A stretch of DNA of 34,151 nucleotides from Nocardia abscessus NBRC 100374 (lineage in GTDB: Bacteria > Actinomycetota > Actinomycetes > Mycobacteriales > Mycobacteriaceae), in assembly GCF_000308455.1 (NCBI RefSeq), contig NZ_BAFP01000087.1, forward strand, positions 1 to 34,151. Direction: 5' to 3'. The notes below the pieces were generated by a model. It did no database searches and was not told the origin of the DNA. It saw only the letters and a list, made by a program, of their open reading frames with translations. Both the position numbers and the translations under genes were made by a program. This document shows, in pieces, positions 9,503 through 16,964 of the stretch (position 1 is its first letter; every line of letters starts with the position of its first letter).

Positions 9503-10200
9503 GTTCCGGTCCTTTCCGGGGAGTTCTCCGGCCACCAGAGCCGGGTTCGGTCGATCAGGTCGGCGCTCAGGTGATCGAGCAGGGCCGTGCCCTCGGCGGC
9601 GGTCGCGCCCGACGGGTCACCCAGTACGCCGTTGGCGCTCACCGCGCGCACTCCGCCCGCCCGCAGCAGCGGCAGCAGTTCGGCCAGCGGGCGGGTGTCC
9701 CCCGCCGCGGCGCGGTCGCCGCGCACCCGCTCGGGCGCCAGCGCCAGTTGCAGTGCCGTCTCCGACCGGCCCGCGTGCGGGTCGCCGTCGAAGCGCGGCA
9801 GGTACAGGCGCACGTCACGTGACTCGGAGCGCAGCAGATCTCGCGCCCGGCGCAGTGGTTCGATGTTGCCGCCGTGCCAGTTGACCAGCAGGACGCGGTC
9901 GAAGGTGTCGGTCGCCGACCGGCACAGCTCGACTACCAGCAGTTCCAGCGCCGCCTGCCCGATCGACAGCGTGCCGGGGAAGCCCGCGTGCTCACCGCTG
10001 GCGCCGTACGGGATCGCCGGACCGACGAGCACCTCCGGCCGCGCCGCGGCCAGGCGGTCGCACAACGCCGTGGCGACGTCGGTGTCGGTGGACAGCGGCA
10101 GATGCGGGCCGTGCTGCTCGGTGGCCCCGACCGCGACGGCCAGGATCGCACCCGCGGTGGCGCGCACGCCCGCCTCGGGCCAGGTGAGATCCGCCAACAT
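9499..10200 (-). CDS. mftE: Mycofactocin precursor peptidase MftE (creatininase family)
   Basis: A 233-residue creatininase-family metallopeptidase. Metal-site motifs: GATEQHGPHLPLSTDTD (E28, H30, D39 region), VNWHGGN, and the GDPHAGRSETA stretch, which supplies a further His and Glu. Known role: hydrolysing the MftC-modified precursor peptide MftA to release the C-terminal Val-Tyr-derived AHDP, the step before MftD. It is the first gene of a two-gene minus-strand unit, with its stop overlapping the mftD start. A palindromic operator and the divergent mftR lie 8-66 bp upstream. Its substrate requires MftA, MftB and MftC, none of which is encoded in this window. Confidence 0.9.
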   Translation of the reverse strand: MLADLTWPEAGVRATAGAILAVAVGATEQHGPHLPLSTDTDVATALCDRLAAARPEVLVGPAIPYGASGEHAGFPGTLSIGQAALELLVVELCRSATDTFDRVLLVNWHGGNIEPLRRARDLLRSESRDVRLYLPRFDGDPHAGRSETALQLALAPERVRGDRAAAGDTRPLAELLPLLRAGGVRAVSANGVLGDPSGATAAEGTALLDHLSADLIDRTRLWWPENSPERTGT

Positions 10201-10207
10201 GCCGCGA

Positions 10208-10233
10208 GATTATCGTCAGTCACTGACATAATC
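10208..10233. promoter_or_regulatory. Near-perfect palindrome in the mftE/mftR divergent gap, probable MftR operator
   Basis: A perfect inverted repeat GTCAGT-C-ACTGAC (10215-10227) is flanked by GATTAT (10208-10213) and ATAATC (10228-10233), which are also complementary; a single extra C at 10214 breaks overall symmetry. It fills the centre of the 65-bp gap between the mftE and mftR starts, where a TetR-family regulator would control both genes. Operator function is inferred. Confidence 0.6.
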
Positions 10234-10265
10234 AAGGGCGCGGGTCGGCCGAGCACAATCAGACG

Positions 10266-10862
10266 ATGCTGGAGAACCGGACCACGCGCGGCCGCCCCCG
10301 GGGCACGACCAAGCGCGACCTCGAACTGATCGCCATGCGGCTGTTCACCGAACAGGGCTTCGACGAGACCACCGTCGAGCAGATCGCCGCCGCCGCGGGC
10401 ATCAGCGGACGCACCTTCTTCCGCTACTTCCCCACCAAAGCGGAGGTGCTCTGGTGGCAGTTCGACGACGAGGTCGCGGCCTTGCGCGCCGCGTTCGCGA
10501 CCGTGCCGGACGACGTGCCGTTGATGACCGCCGTGCGCCGAGTCGTGGTGAGCGCCAACCAATATCGCGCCGAGGACGTGCCCGAACTGCGCACCCGCAT
10601 GCAGCTGGTCGCTACCGTCCCCGCGCTGTCGGCCACCGCGGGCGCGCACTACGACGCCTGGGAGCGCGCCGTGAGCGCCTTCGCGGCCGGGCGCATGGGC
10701 GAACCGGCCGACGCGCTCATCCCCCTCGCGGTCGGGCGGACCACGCTGGCGGCGGCGCGGGCCGCGTTCGACGCCTGGCTGGCCCGTGCCGACGCGGACC
10801 TCACCGTGTATTTGGACGAGGCGCTCGCAGCGCTGGAACGCGGGTTCGCTACGGTGCCGTGA
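10266..10862 (+). CDS. mftR: Mycofactocin system TetR-family regulator MftR
   Basis: A 198-residue TetR-family protein. The helix-turn-helix is at about residues 18-55 (MRLFTEQGFDETTVEQIA, then AGISGRTFFRYFPTK), with a ligand-binding C-terminal domain. Divergent placement next to mftE, and an N-terminus and overall look resembling the MftR family (TIGR03968), support the name. Known for mycobacterial MftR: it represses the mft operon and is released by long-chain acyl-CoA. The ATG at 10266 lies 33 bp from the palindrome, consistent with autoregulation. If the name is wrong, it is still a TetR regulator of the adjacent mftE-mftD unit. Confidence 0.85.
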   Translation: MLENRTTRGRPRGTTKRDLELIAMRLFTEQGFDETTVEQIAAAAGISGRTFFRYFPTKAEVLWWQFDDEVAALRAAFATVPDDVPLMTAVRRVVVSANQYRAEDVPELRTRMQLVATVPALSATAGAHYDAWERAVSAFAAGRMGEPADALIPLAVGRTTLAAARAAFDAWLARADADLTVYLDEALAALERGFATVP

Positions 10863-10900
10863 GATCCGTCGCACTCGAACATCAGGCGAACAACCGGCAG

Positions 10901-10927
10901 GTTTCGTCGGTGACTCGGGTGGGGTAT
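10901..10927 (+). promoter_or_regulatory. Sigma-B/sigma-F-type promoter upstream of the stressosome operon
   Basis: GTTT at 10901-10904, a 17-bp spacer, and GGGTAT at 10922-10927 match the actinobacterial sigma-B/sigma-F consensus (GTTT-N15-17-GGGTAT) exactly. The rsbR start is about 74 bp downstream. This is the arrangement expected if the sigma factor governed by the stressosome also drives its regulators' transcription. Sequence match is seen; use by a particular sigma factor is inferred. Confidence 0.65.
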
Positions 10928-11000
10928 GACTAGGCTCGGATCGGCTAGCGCCGAACGCACGAAGATTCCGACTCAACCGTCGAAAGGGGCAGGAGTTTCC

Positions 11001-11906
11001 ATGTCCGAGGTGTCCATGAGCCTTTCGGCGGATTCCCTGACCGTGGGACCGGTCGACAATCTGCTCCCGCAGCTGGTCGAGCACCTGCGTCAGAACCGCA
11101 CCGCGCTGCGTGAGGAATGGGCCCGGCGCATCACCGACGCCCAGCTGCTGACCGCGATGACCCCCGAGGAGATCTTCTCCGAAGCCACCTCGGTCTACGA
11201 CAACTACGTCGAGGTGCTCGAGACCGGTAGCGTCGAGGCGCTGCAGGCCTACGCGCGGGACCTGTCCGAGCGCATCATCCCGAGGGGCGTCGAGACCGAC
11301 GAGGTGCTCGGCATCGTGCTGCTGCTGCGCGACGTGCTCGCCCGGTCGCTGTTCGAGAAGTATCAGGCGGACTTCGAGCTGCTCAACGCGGTGCTCGACG
11401 CCTACGAACCGGCCGCCAACCGCATCGCCAACACCGTGGGCGTGTCGTTCGTCCAGGAGCGCGAGCGCGTCATCCGGCAGCAGCAGGAAGCCATCCGCGA
11501 GCTGTCCACGCCGGTGCTGCAGGTGCGCGAGCAGTTACTGATCCTGCCCATCATCGGCGTGCTGGACAGCCAGCGCGCCCGCCAGCTCACCGAGCAGCTG
11601 CTGCGCGCGATCCGGGCCAACCGCGCCAAGGTCGTCGTCATCGACATCACCGGTGTCCCCCAGATCGACTCCACGGTGGCCAACCACCTGGTGCAGACCG
11701 TGGACGCGTCCGGGCTCATGGGCGCGAACGTGATCATCACCGGCCTGTCCTCGGAGATCGCGCTCACCCTGGTGACCATCGGCCTGGATCTGTCGAAGAT
11801 GAACGCCGTCGGCGACCTGCAGGGAGGTATCGAGGAAGCCGAACGCCTGCTGGGCTACGAGGTTTCTCGCGCCACCGAACGGGTCACCGAACGCGACGGC
11901 CGCTGA
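11001..11906 (+). CDS. rsbR: Stressosome scaffold/sensor RsbR (N-terminal globin-like plus STAS)
   Basis: A 301-residue RsbR. An N-terminal non-heme-globin-like sensor domain covers about residues 20-155, followed by the linker REREVIRQQQEAIRELS-like helix and a STAS domain (about 170-285) with VVVIDITGVPQID. Known role: with RsbS, RsbR forms the ~1.8-MDa stressosome that sequesters RsbT until stress. The B. subtilis RsbT targets T171 and T205 align with S190 and S224 here, with the same 34-residue spacing, so both acceptors are Ser rather than Thr. The ATG at 11001 has an AGGAG Shine-Dalgarno at 10991-10995. It is first in a five-gene overlapping operon, behind a sigma-F-like promoter. Confidence 0.92.
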   Translation: MSEVSMSLSADSLTVGPVDNLLPQLVEHLRQNRTALREEWARRITDAQLLTAMTPEEIFSEATSVYDNYVEVLETGSVEALQAYARDLSERIIPRGVETDEVLGIVLLLRDVLARSLFEKYQADFELLNAVLDAYEPAANRIANTVGVSFVQERERVIRQQQEAIRELSTPVLQVREQLLILPIIGVLDSQRARQLTEQLLRAIRANRAKVVVIDITGVPQIDSTVANHLVQTVDASGLMGANVIITGLSSEIALTLVTIGLDLSKMNAVGDLQGGIEEAERLLGYEVSRATERVTERDGR

Positions 11907-11918
11907 TCAGGCGGGCAC

Positions 11919-12308
11919 ATGCCGGTTCCGATTCTCAAACAGGGCACATATCTCATCGCGTCGGTGCAGTCCGCGCTGACCGACGCCGATACCGAACGCC
12001 TGCAGGACGACCTGATGAAACAGGTCAGCAAATATCGGGCACACGGCATCATCGTCGATGTCACCGCCATCGACGTGATGGATTCGTTCGCCGCGAGATC
12101 GTTGCGTACCATCGCGCACATGACGCAGCTGCGCGGCGCCGAAACGGTGATCGTCGGTCTGCAACCAGAAGTCGCGTTCGCCATGGTGCAGCTCGGTCTC
12201 ACCTTCGAGGACATGCACACCGCCCTCGATCTGGAAGAGGGACTCGCCTGGTTGGACCGAAAGACCCCAGCCCGTCGCCAGCGAGACGGTCGTGACAGTG
12301 GCCGCTGA
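11919..12308 (+). CDS. rsbS: Stressosome core protein RsbS (STAS)
   Basis: A 129-residue single STAS-domain protein. Starting MPVPILKQGTYLIASVQSAL, it carries IIVDVTAIDVMDSFAAR, in which S56 corresponds to the RsbT-phosphorylated Ser59 of B. subtilis RsbS. Known role: core of the stressosome; phosphorylation by RsbT releases the kinase to activate downstream phosphatase. The final ~15 residues are Arg-rich and read over the rsbT start, a 17-bp overlap that indicates translational coupling. It lies 12 bp after rsbR. Confidence 0.92.
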   Translation: MPVPILKQGTYLIASVQSALTDADTERLQDDLMKQVSKYRAHGIIVDVTAIDVMDSFAARSLRTIAHMTQLRGAETVIVGLQPEVAFAMVQLGLTFEDMHTALDLEEGLAWLDRKTPARRQRDGRDSGR

Positions 12309-12711
12309 GAACGTGGTGATCGCGGTCAGGGTGTCCGGGGACATCGTGACCGCACGTCAGGCCGGACGCGAACTGGCAGCAAAGCTCGGATTCACCCTGA
12401 CCGACCGAACGATGATCTCCACCGCGATCTCCGAAATCGCCCGCAACATCACCAGTTACGCGGGCAGCGGCGAGATTCGCTTGCTGGTCGACGACCGCGA
12501 GGGCCGTCAAGCCCTGGTCGTGCAGGCCGAGGATCAAGGTCCCGGCATCAACGACATCGCCCGTGCGCTGGAGGACGGTTACTCCACCGGACGCGGTCTC
12601 GGGCTCGGGCTTCCCGGGGCCCGGCGGTTGATGGACCGGCTCACCGTCGACTCGGCGCCGGGCCGCGGGACGCTGGTGGAGATGTGGAAGTGGGTACCGA
12701 ACGGTGCATGA
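12292..12711 (+). CDS. rsbT: Stressosome switch kinase RsbT
   Basis: A 139-residue GHKL-fold serine kinase. ATP-site motifs: N-box EIARNITSY with N52, G1 box EDQGPGI (about 80-86) and G2 box GLGLGLPGARRLMD (about 102-115). Known role: in unstressed cells RsbT is held in the stressosome; on stress it phosphorylates RsbR and RsbS, leaves, and activates an RsbU-type PP2C phosphatase by binding its N-terminal domain. The GTG at 12292 is used (another GTG six bases on would also work). It overlaps rsbS by 17 bp and the phosphatase gene downstream by 8 bp. The last gene of the operon supplies the RsbU_N-type docking domain it would need. Confidence 0.92.
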   Translation: MTVAAENVVIAVRVSGDIVTARQAGRELAAKLGFTLTDRTMISTAISEIARNITSYAGSGEIRLLVDDREGRQALVVQAEDQGPGINDIARALEDGYSTGRGLGLGLPGARRLMDRLTVDSAPGRGTLVEMWKWVPNGA

Positions 12712-13336
12712 GGACGGGTTCATCGGCCGGATCGAGTGGGCGGTGGCCGGTCGCGCACTGCCCGGTCAACAGGTCTCCGGTGACCGCGGCGTCGTCCTCG
12801 ACACCGGTGGCGGCACAGTCCTCTTCGCGGTCCTCGACGGCCTCGGGCACGGCGCCGCCGCGGCCGACGCGGCCGACCGCGCCGCGCGCGTGCTGTCGGA
12901 GAACCGCGCGGAACCGCTGGACGTGCTGATGGTGCTGTGCCACCGGGCGATCGCCGACACCCGGGGAGCGGCGATTTCGCTGGCCCTGTTCGACGAGGGT
13001 GACCGAGTGCGCTGGCTCGGCGTCGGCAATGTCGAATCCCAGGTGCTGACCGCGGGTCCGGCGGGCCTCAAGGTGCACGCGACCGTCCTGCTCACCGCGG
13101 GCATCGTCGGTTATCGCCTGCCGGCGAACCTCCAGCCGCAGTCGGTCTCGGTCCGTCCCGGCGACCTGCTGCTGATGTCCACCGACGGCATCGTCACCGA
13201 ATCCGCCGCGCTGATCGACCTTTCCAAGTCCACCGCCGATATCACCGCCGACATACTCGCCAAGCACGCCAAGGACACCGACGACGCGCTGGTGCTGGCG
13301 GCGCGGCACCGCGGTGCGCGAGGGACCGCCGAATGA
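12704..13336 (+). CDS. rsbX: RsbX-like SpoIIE-type PP2C phosphatase
   Basis: A 210-residue minimal PP2C/SpoIIE-family domain without sensor regions. Metal and catalytic motifs: VLDGLGHG (43-50), a central GVGNVES, MSTDGIV (159-164) and DTDDAL (191-196). Size and place after rsbT match RsbX, which dephosphorylates RsbS/RsbR to reset the stressosome. It starts at GTG 12704, overlapping rsbT by 8 bp, and overlaps the next gene by 4 bp (ATGA). A function as a second RsbU-like phosphatase cannot be excluded from sequence. Confidence 0.85.
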   Translation: MHEDGFIGRIEWAVAGRALPGQQVSGDRGVVLDTGGGTVLFAVLDGLGHGAAAADAADRAARVLSENRAEPLDVLMVLCHRAIADTRGAAISLALFDEGDRVRWLGVGNVESQVLTAGPAGLKVHATVLLTAGIVGYRLPANLQPQSVSVRPGDLLLMSTDGIVTESAALIDLSKSTADITADILAKHAKDTDDALVLAARHRGARGTAE

Positions 13337-15624
13337 GCGCCCTGCTGGCCGACTTCCTGGACGCCTACGCCGACGCGCTACGGCGGCACATGGATTCGCC
13401 CACCCAGGCCGGCCTCGCGGAGGGCTACGAGCTCGGCAGGCGCGCTCTGGTCGAAGGCATCAGCCTGCTCGATCTCACCGAGAACCACTTCCGGGTGGTC
13501 CAGGAGGTGGAGCAGCGACAGCACGCGATCTCCGCCGAGAGCGGCGAATCCGGCGGCGCTCGCCTGCCGGAAACCGCGCTGGAATTCCTGTTGCAGACGC
13601 TCGTCCCGCTCGACATCGCCACCCGCGGCTACCTCGACGGCACCCGCCGCTACGAGCAGCAGCGTTCCCGCGCCGACGATCTCGCCGGACGCGACGCCTT
13701 CCGCACCGCGCTGGTGGAATCGCTACAGGACGGCTTCTTCATCGCCGACGCGCAAGGCACCATCATCGAGGTCAACACCGCCTTCGGCGCGCTGACCGGC
13801 TACGGGGCGGCGGGTGTCCCCTACCCGCTGCCGCATCCGTGGTCGAGCCCGGAGGGTCCGCGCTATCCCGATCTGGGAACCGAGGCGCAGCGCTTCGTGA
13901 TTCCGATCCGCCACCGCGACGGACGCAACGTGTGGCTCGCGGTGAGCACCAGCGCGCTGATCAGACCAGAGGGCAACGAGCGGATCTTCGTCGGCACCAT
14001 CCGCGACGTCACCGCCGAACACGACGCGCAGGCACGCGACCAGGCCGCGTCCCGGCTCGCCACCGCGGTCGGCGCGGCCACCAGCGTGGTCGAAGTGCTC
14101 GCCGTCGGGCTCGACGAGCTGCGCCGCACGGTGGGCGCCCAGACCGCGGTGGTGGCGGTGTGGCCCAGCCGCAACGCCGCACCGGAGGTGTACGTCTCCG
14201 GCGCGGGCGCCGACGGCGCGTCGCACGACGGCATCGCCTCCCTCGACGACCCGTCGCGCGCACTGCTGGATCGGGCCAGGCGCAGGCCGCCGCGCAGCCT
14301 GCTCGCCATTCCGGACGGGGCGGAGAGCTCCGAGGGCATCGTCGCGCCGCTCGGCGAGGTCGGCGACGCGGCGATGTGGTTGCGCTTCGCCGCGCCCCGC
14401 GCGATCAGCGCCGCGGACTGGACGCTGTTCTCCCTGTTGATCGGCCACCTCAGCCTCGCCGTGCAGCGGGCGCGCAACTTCGACCAGGCCCGCGCCACCT
14501 CGCTGACCCTGCAACGCGCCATGCTCGGCCCGATCGATCTGCCGCCGCGTTTCTCGGTGCACTACGAGCCCGCTCTGCCGCCGCTGGAAATCGGTGGCGA
14601 CTGGTACGACGTGGTGCCGCTGCGCGACGGCACCATCGGCGTCGTGGTCGGCGACTGCGTCGGTCGTGGCCTGTCCGCCGCGGTGGTGATGGGGCAGTTG
14701 CGCACCGCCGCCCGTGCGCTGCTGCTGCGCGGTGCGGGACCGGCGCAACTGCTGGCCGAACTCGACACCGTCGCCGCGCGCATTCCCGGCGCCATGTGCA
14801 CCACGGTGTGCGCCGCCGTGCTGGATCCGGTGCGCGGGCTGGTCCGCTACAGCAGTGCCGGCCACATGCCGCCGATTCTCGCCGACGTGGCCAAGACCGG
14901 CCGGCTGCTCGAGGGCGGACGGTCGGTGCCGCTGGCGACGTTCGATCCGCCGCGGCGCCCGGAGGCCACCACGGCGGTGGCGCCCGGTTCGACGCTGGTG
15001 CTGTTCACCGACGGCTTGGTCGAGCATCGTGGCGTCGACATCGACGACGGGTTCGCCAAGATCGCCACGGTACTCGCCGACACTTCGGGACGGCTGCCGC
15101 GCGAGGTGGCCGACGCGGTGCTGTCGCGCCTGCGGCCGGCCGCGGGTTACGACGACGACGTGGCCATGGTGGTCTACCGCCAGCCGCCCGCGCCCCTGCG
15201 GCTGGACGTGCCCGCGCGGGCCGACGAACTCGCGGTGCTGCGCCGCACGCTGAAAGGGTGGCTGGCCGCCGCGGCGGTGCCGCACGACCTCGCCGCCGAC
15301 CTGGTCGCCGCGGCCAACGAGGCGTGCAGCAACAGCATCGAGCACGCCTACCGCAACGACGACAAGGGCCGGGTGCGGCTGTCGGCCACCTGCGATATCG
15401 ACACCGTCGTCATCGTGGTCACCGACACCGGTGACTGGAAACCACGGGCTTCCGATCCAGGCTATCGCGGCCGCGGCATCGATATGATGCGCGCGCTGAC
15501 CGAGGAGCTGGATATCGACCACTCCGGGCCGGGCACGACGGTCCGGATGTCGGTGACGCTGCCTGCCATCACTTTCCCGGTGGCCAATCCGTTGCGGGGG
15601 ACGAACCGCCGTATTGCCGGCTGA
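13333..15624 (+). CDS. Five-domain RsbU_N-PAS-GAF-PP2C-HATPase fusion (phosphatase plus anti-sigma-like kinase)
   Basis: A 763-residue protein. Domains in order: N-terminal helical RsbU_N-like domain (about 1-105, with YELGRRALVEGISLLDL and similar), PAS (about 120-230), GAF (about 240-385), SpoIIE-type PP2C phosphatase (about 395-615: GGDWYD 421-426, GDCVGRGLSAA 440-450, SSAGH 507-511, FTDG 558-561, DDDV 607-610) and an RsbW-like HATPase (about 620-745: NEACSNSIEHAY 662-673, DTGDW 698-702, GRGIDMM 713-719). It would be activated by RsbT through the N-terminal domain, integrate PAS/GAF signals, and act on an anti-anti-sigma factor in both directions. No RsbV or sigma gene is visible. Its ATG overlaps the previous stop (ATGA), completing a tightly coupled operon. 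Confidence 0.9.
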   Translation: MSALLADFLDAYADALRRHMDSPTQAGLAEGYELGRRALVEGISLLDLTENHFRVVQEVEQRQHAISAESGESGGARLPETALEFLLQTLVPLDIATRGYLDGTRRYEQQRSRADDLAGRDAFRTALVESLQDGFFIADAQGTIIEVNTAFGALTGYGAAGVPYPLPHPWSSPEGPRYPDLGTEAQRFVIPIRHRDGRNVWLAVSTSALIRPEGNERIFVGTIRDVTAEHDAQARDQAASRLATAVGAATSVVEVLAVGLDELRRTVGAQTAVVAVWPSRNAAPEVYVSGAGADGASHDGIASLDDPSRALLDRARRRPPRSLLAIPDGAESSEGIVAPLGEVGDAAMWLRFAAPRAISAADWTLFSLLIGHLSLAVQRARNFDQARATSLTLQRAMLGPIDLPPRFSVHYEPALPPLEIGGDWYDVVPLRDGTIGVVVGDCVGRGLSAAVVMGQLRTAARALLLRGAGPAQLLAELDTVAARIPGAMCTTVCAAVLDPVRGLVRYSSAGHMPPILADVAKTGRLLEGGRSVPLATFDPPRRPEATTAVAPGSTLVLFTDGLVEHRGVDIDDGFAKIATVLADTSGRLPREVADAVLSRLRPAAGYDDDVAMVVYRQPPAPLRLDVPARADELAVLRRTLKGWLAAAAVPHDLAADLVAAANEACSNSIEHAYRNDDKGRVRLSATCDIDTVVIVVTDTGDWKPRASDPGYRGRGIDMMRALTEELDIDHSGPGTTVRMSVTLPAITFPVANPLRGTNRRIAG

Positions 15625-15641
15625 CCCCACAGCGACGGTCT

Positions 15642-15671
15642 CAGGCGGGCTCGGCCGTACATGACCGCCTG
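15642..15671. terminator. Weak hairpin between convergent genes
   Basis: CAGGCGG (15642-15648) pairs with CCGCCTG (15665-15671) across a 16-nt loop, in the 103-bp gap between the end of the stressosome operon and the convergent DUF4185 gene. It has no T-tract, so it is a possible bidirectional terminator only. Confidence 0.3.
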
Positions 15672-15727
15672 CCCTCCCGCATGATGAGCGAACCGGAAGA
15701 ATCGATGGACTTCGCCGCTGGCACCCG

Positions 15728-16780
15728 CTAGCCGATGGGAGCTGCGGACCGGACGCCGTATATTCGGAATTGCATACCGCGATACGGCATTCCGGATTCG
15801 GCCCACTCGCTCACGATCAGGCAGAACGCGCCGTCGAACCGGCTGTCCGGATGGGCATAGCAACCGTACAGACGCGGCACGATATCCGGACCACCCGGCG
15901 CCCAGAAAGACCCTTTCACCGGCCGATAGGTCAAGGCCGCGCGCCAGTTGTCGGTAATTCTGGCGGCGACCTTGACGAACGCACCATAGGCCCCCGCGTC
16001 GAAACCCGACATCACCCAATTGCCTTGGATTCGCCGCAATCCGATCTCGCCGAGCCTCGTATTGTCGGCCAGGATGCCGAAGCGCGGATCGCTGCCCGGG
16101 TCCCGGCCCCAGCCCCAGTCGTAGCCGTTCCAGCCCCAGCCCTGCCAAGCCGCCGGGTCGGTGAGCGCGGCATGATTCTCGCCTACCCGCCACAGCAGCA
16201 TGTTCTTGTTCCGGGCGAGCCCGCCGGTGGAGATGACATAGACATAGCCGTCGCCGCCGCGTTCCCAGGAGATCATGGTGCGTTTCCCGCCGTAGGCGCT
16301 TGTGGACCACCGGACAGCGGTATTGATCCAGCTTTCTCCGTTGTCGTCGGAAAAACGGATTTCACACCAGCGCTCGTTCGCCAGCCCTTGGGTGACCATC
16401 ACCCACAGGTAGATTCGGCCGCCGATCGTTATCGCGTCACAGGGCAGGATCGTGGAGTACTCCGGGTTGTTGTGCACGTAGTCCCAGAGTTGTCGTGCGT
16501 CCCGCGCCGCCGATCGGAACACGATCGGGCCGGCCATATCGTGAGTATCGCTGCGCAACAGCATCGGCGAACGCCAATTCGGGCCGCCCACTCTCGGTTC
16601 GGTGCCGGAGAACGTGTCTCCGAGAAGGTATCCGATCTCGCCACTGGGCATTCGGAAGGGAATGAACAGATCCGAGCCGCCGATGTCGGCCATCGGAAGC
16701 GGATTCAAATTCTTGATCTTGGGCATCGCCGGATCCTGTCGATTTTCGTGCATCACTGACCAGATCAGCTCGTAGGGCAT
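15728..16780 (-). CDS. DUF4185-domain protein (GH183 endo-D-arabinanase family)
   Basis: A 350-residue protein resembling DUF4185 across most of its length, a five-bladed propeller-like fold. Seen: IGGSDLFIPF near the start, GYLLGDTFSG, LWVMVTQG, FSDDNGESW, and a late WAPGGPDIV. Known: members of DUF4185, now family GH183, include endo-D-arabinanases acting on mycobacterial arabinogalactan. The product would thus be an enzyme on arabinan, possibly the organism's own wall polymer. No signal peptide or membrane segment is seen, which is odd for a wall-acting enzyme. Start is uncertain: ATG 16780 gives 350 aa, while ATG 16726 (residue 19) has a better AGGA-like site and still covers the domain. 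Catalytic acids were not identified. Confidence 0.72.
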   Translation of the reverse strand: MPYELIWSVMHENRQDPAMPKIKNLNPLPMADIGGSDLFIPFRMPSGEIGYLLGDTFSGTEPRVGGPNWRSPMLLRSDTHDMAGPIVFRSAARDARQLWDYVHNNPEYSTILPCDAITIGGRIYLWVMVTQGLANERWCEIRFSDDNGESWINTAVRWSTSAYGGKRTMISWERGGDGYVYVISTGGLARNKNMLLWRVGENHAALTDPAAWQGWGWNGYDWGWGRDPGSDPRFGILADNTRLGEIGLRRIQGNWVMSGFDAGAYGAFVKVAARITDNWRAALTYRPVKGSFWAPGGPDIVPRLYGCYAHPDSRFDGAFCLIVSEWAESGMPYRGMQFRIYGVRSAAPIG

Positions 16781-16964
16781 CGAAACGGCCTACTCGATCA
16801 GTATCGGCTGTCGATGGCTGCGATGTTGCTCGTTCGAGCCGATGAATTTGCGCGAAAATGCGGAAACCGACTGTGCAGGTTGTATTTTCCAGGCGGATCG
16901 GCGCCTATCGGCGGTGGCCGGCGAGCCGTGCACTCGGCCGGCGGGAATTTGCCGCGTGTACGGC
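16781..16964. other. Non-coding stretch upstream of the DUF4185 gene
   Basis: No credible gene or strong motif is seen. The short open frames here are Arg/Pro-rich and look like chance readings. With the topoisomerase remnant after it, the region makes a ~440-bp gap between the DUF4185 gene and the secreted glycine-zipper protein gene. Confidence 0.5.

Noticed and set aside
13723..15630. Long minus-strand open frame of about 635 codons
   Set aside because: Antisense to the five-domain fusion gene, with no family features.
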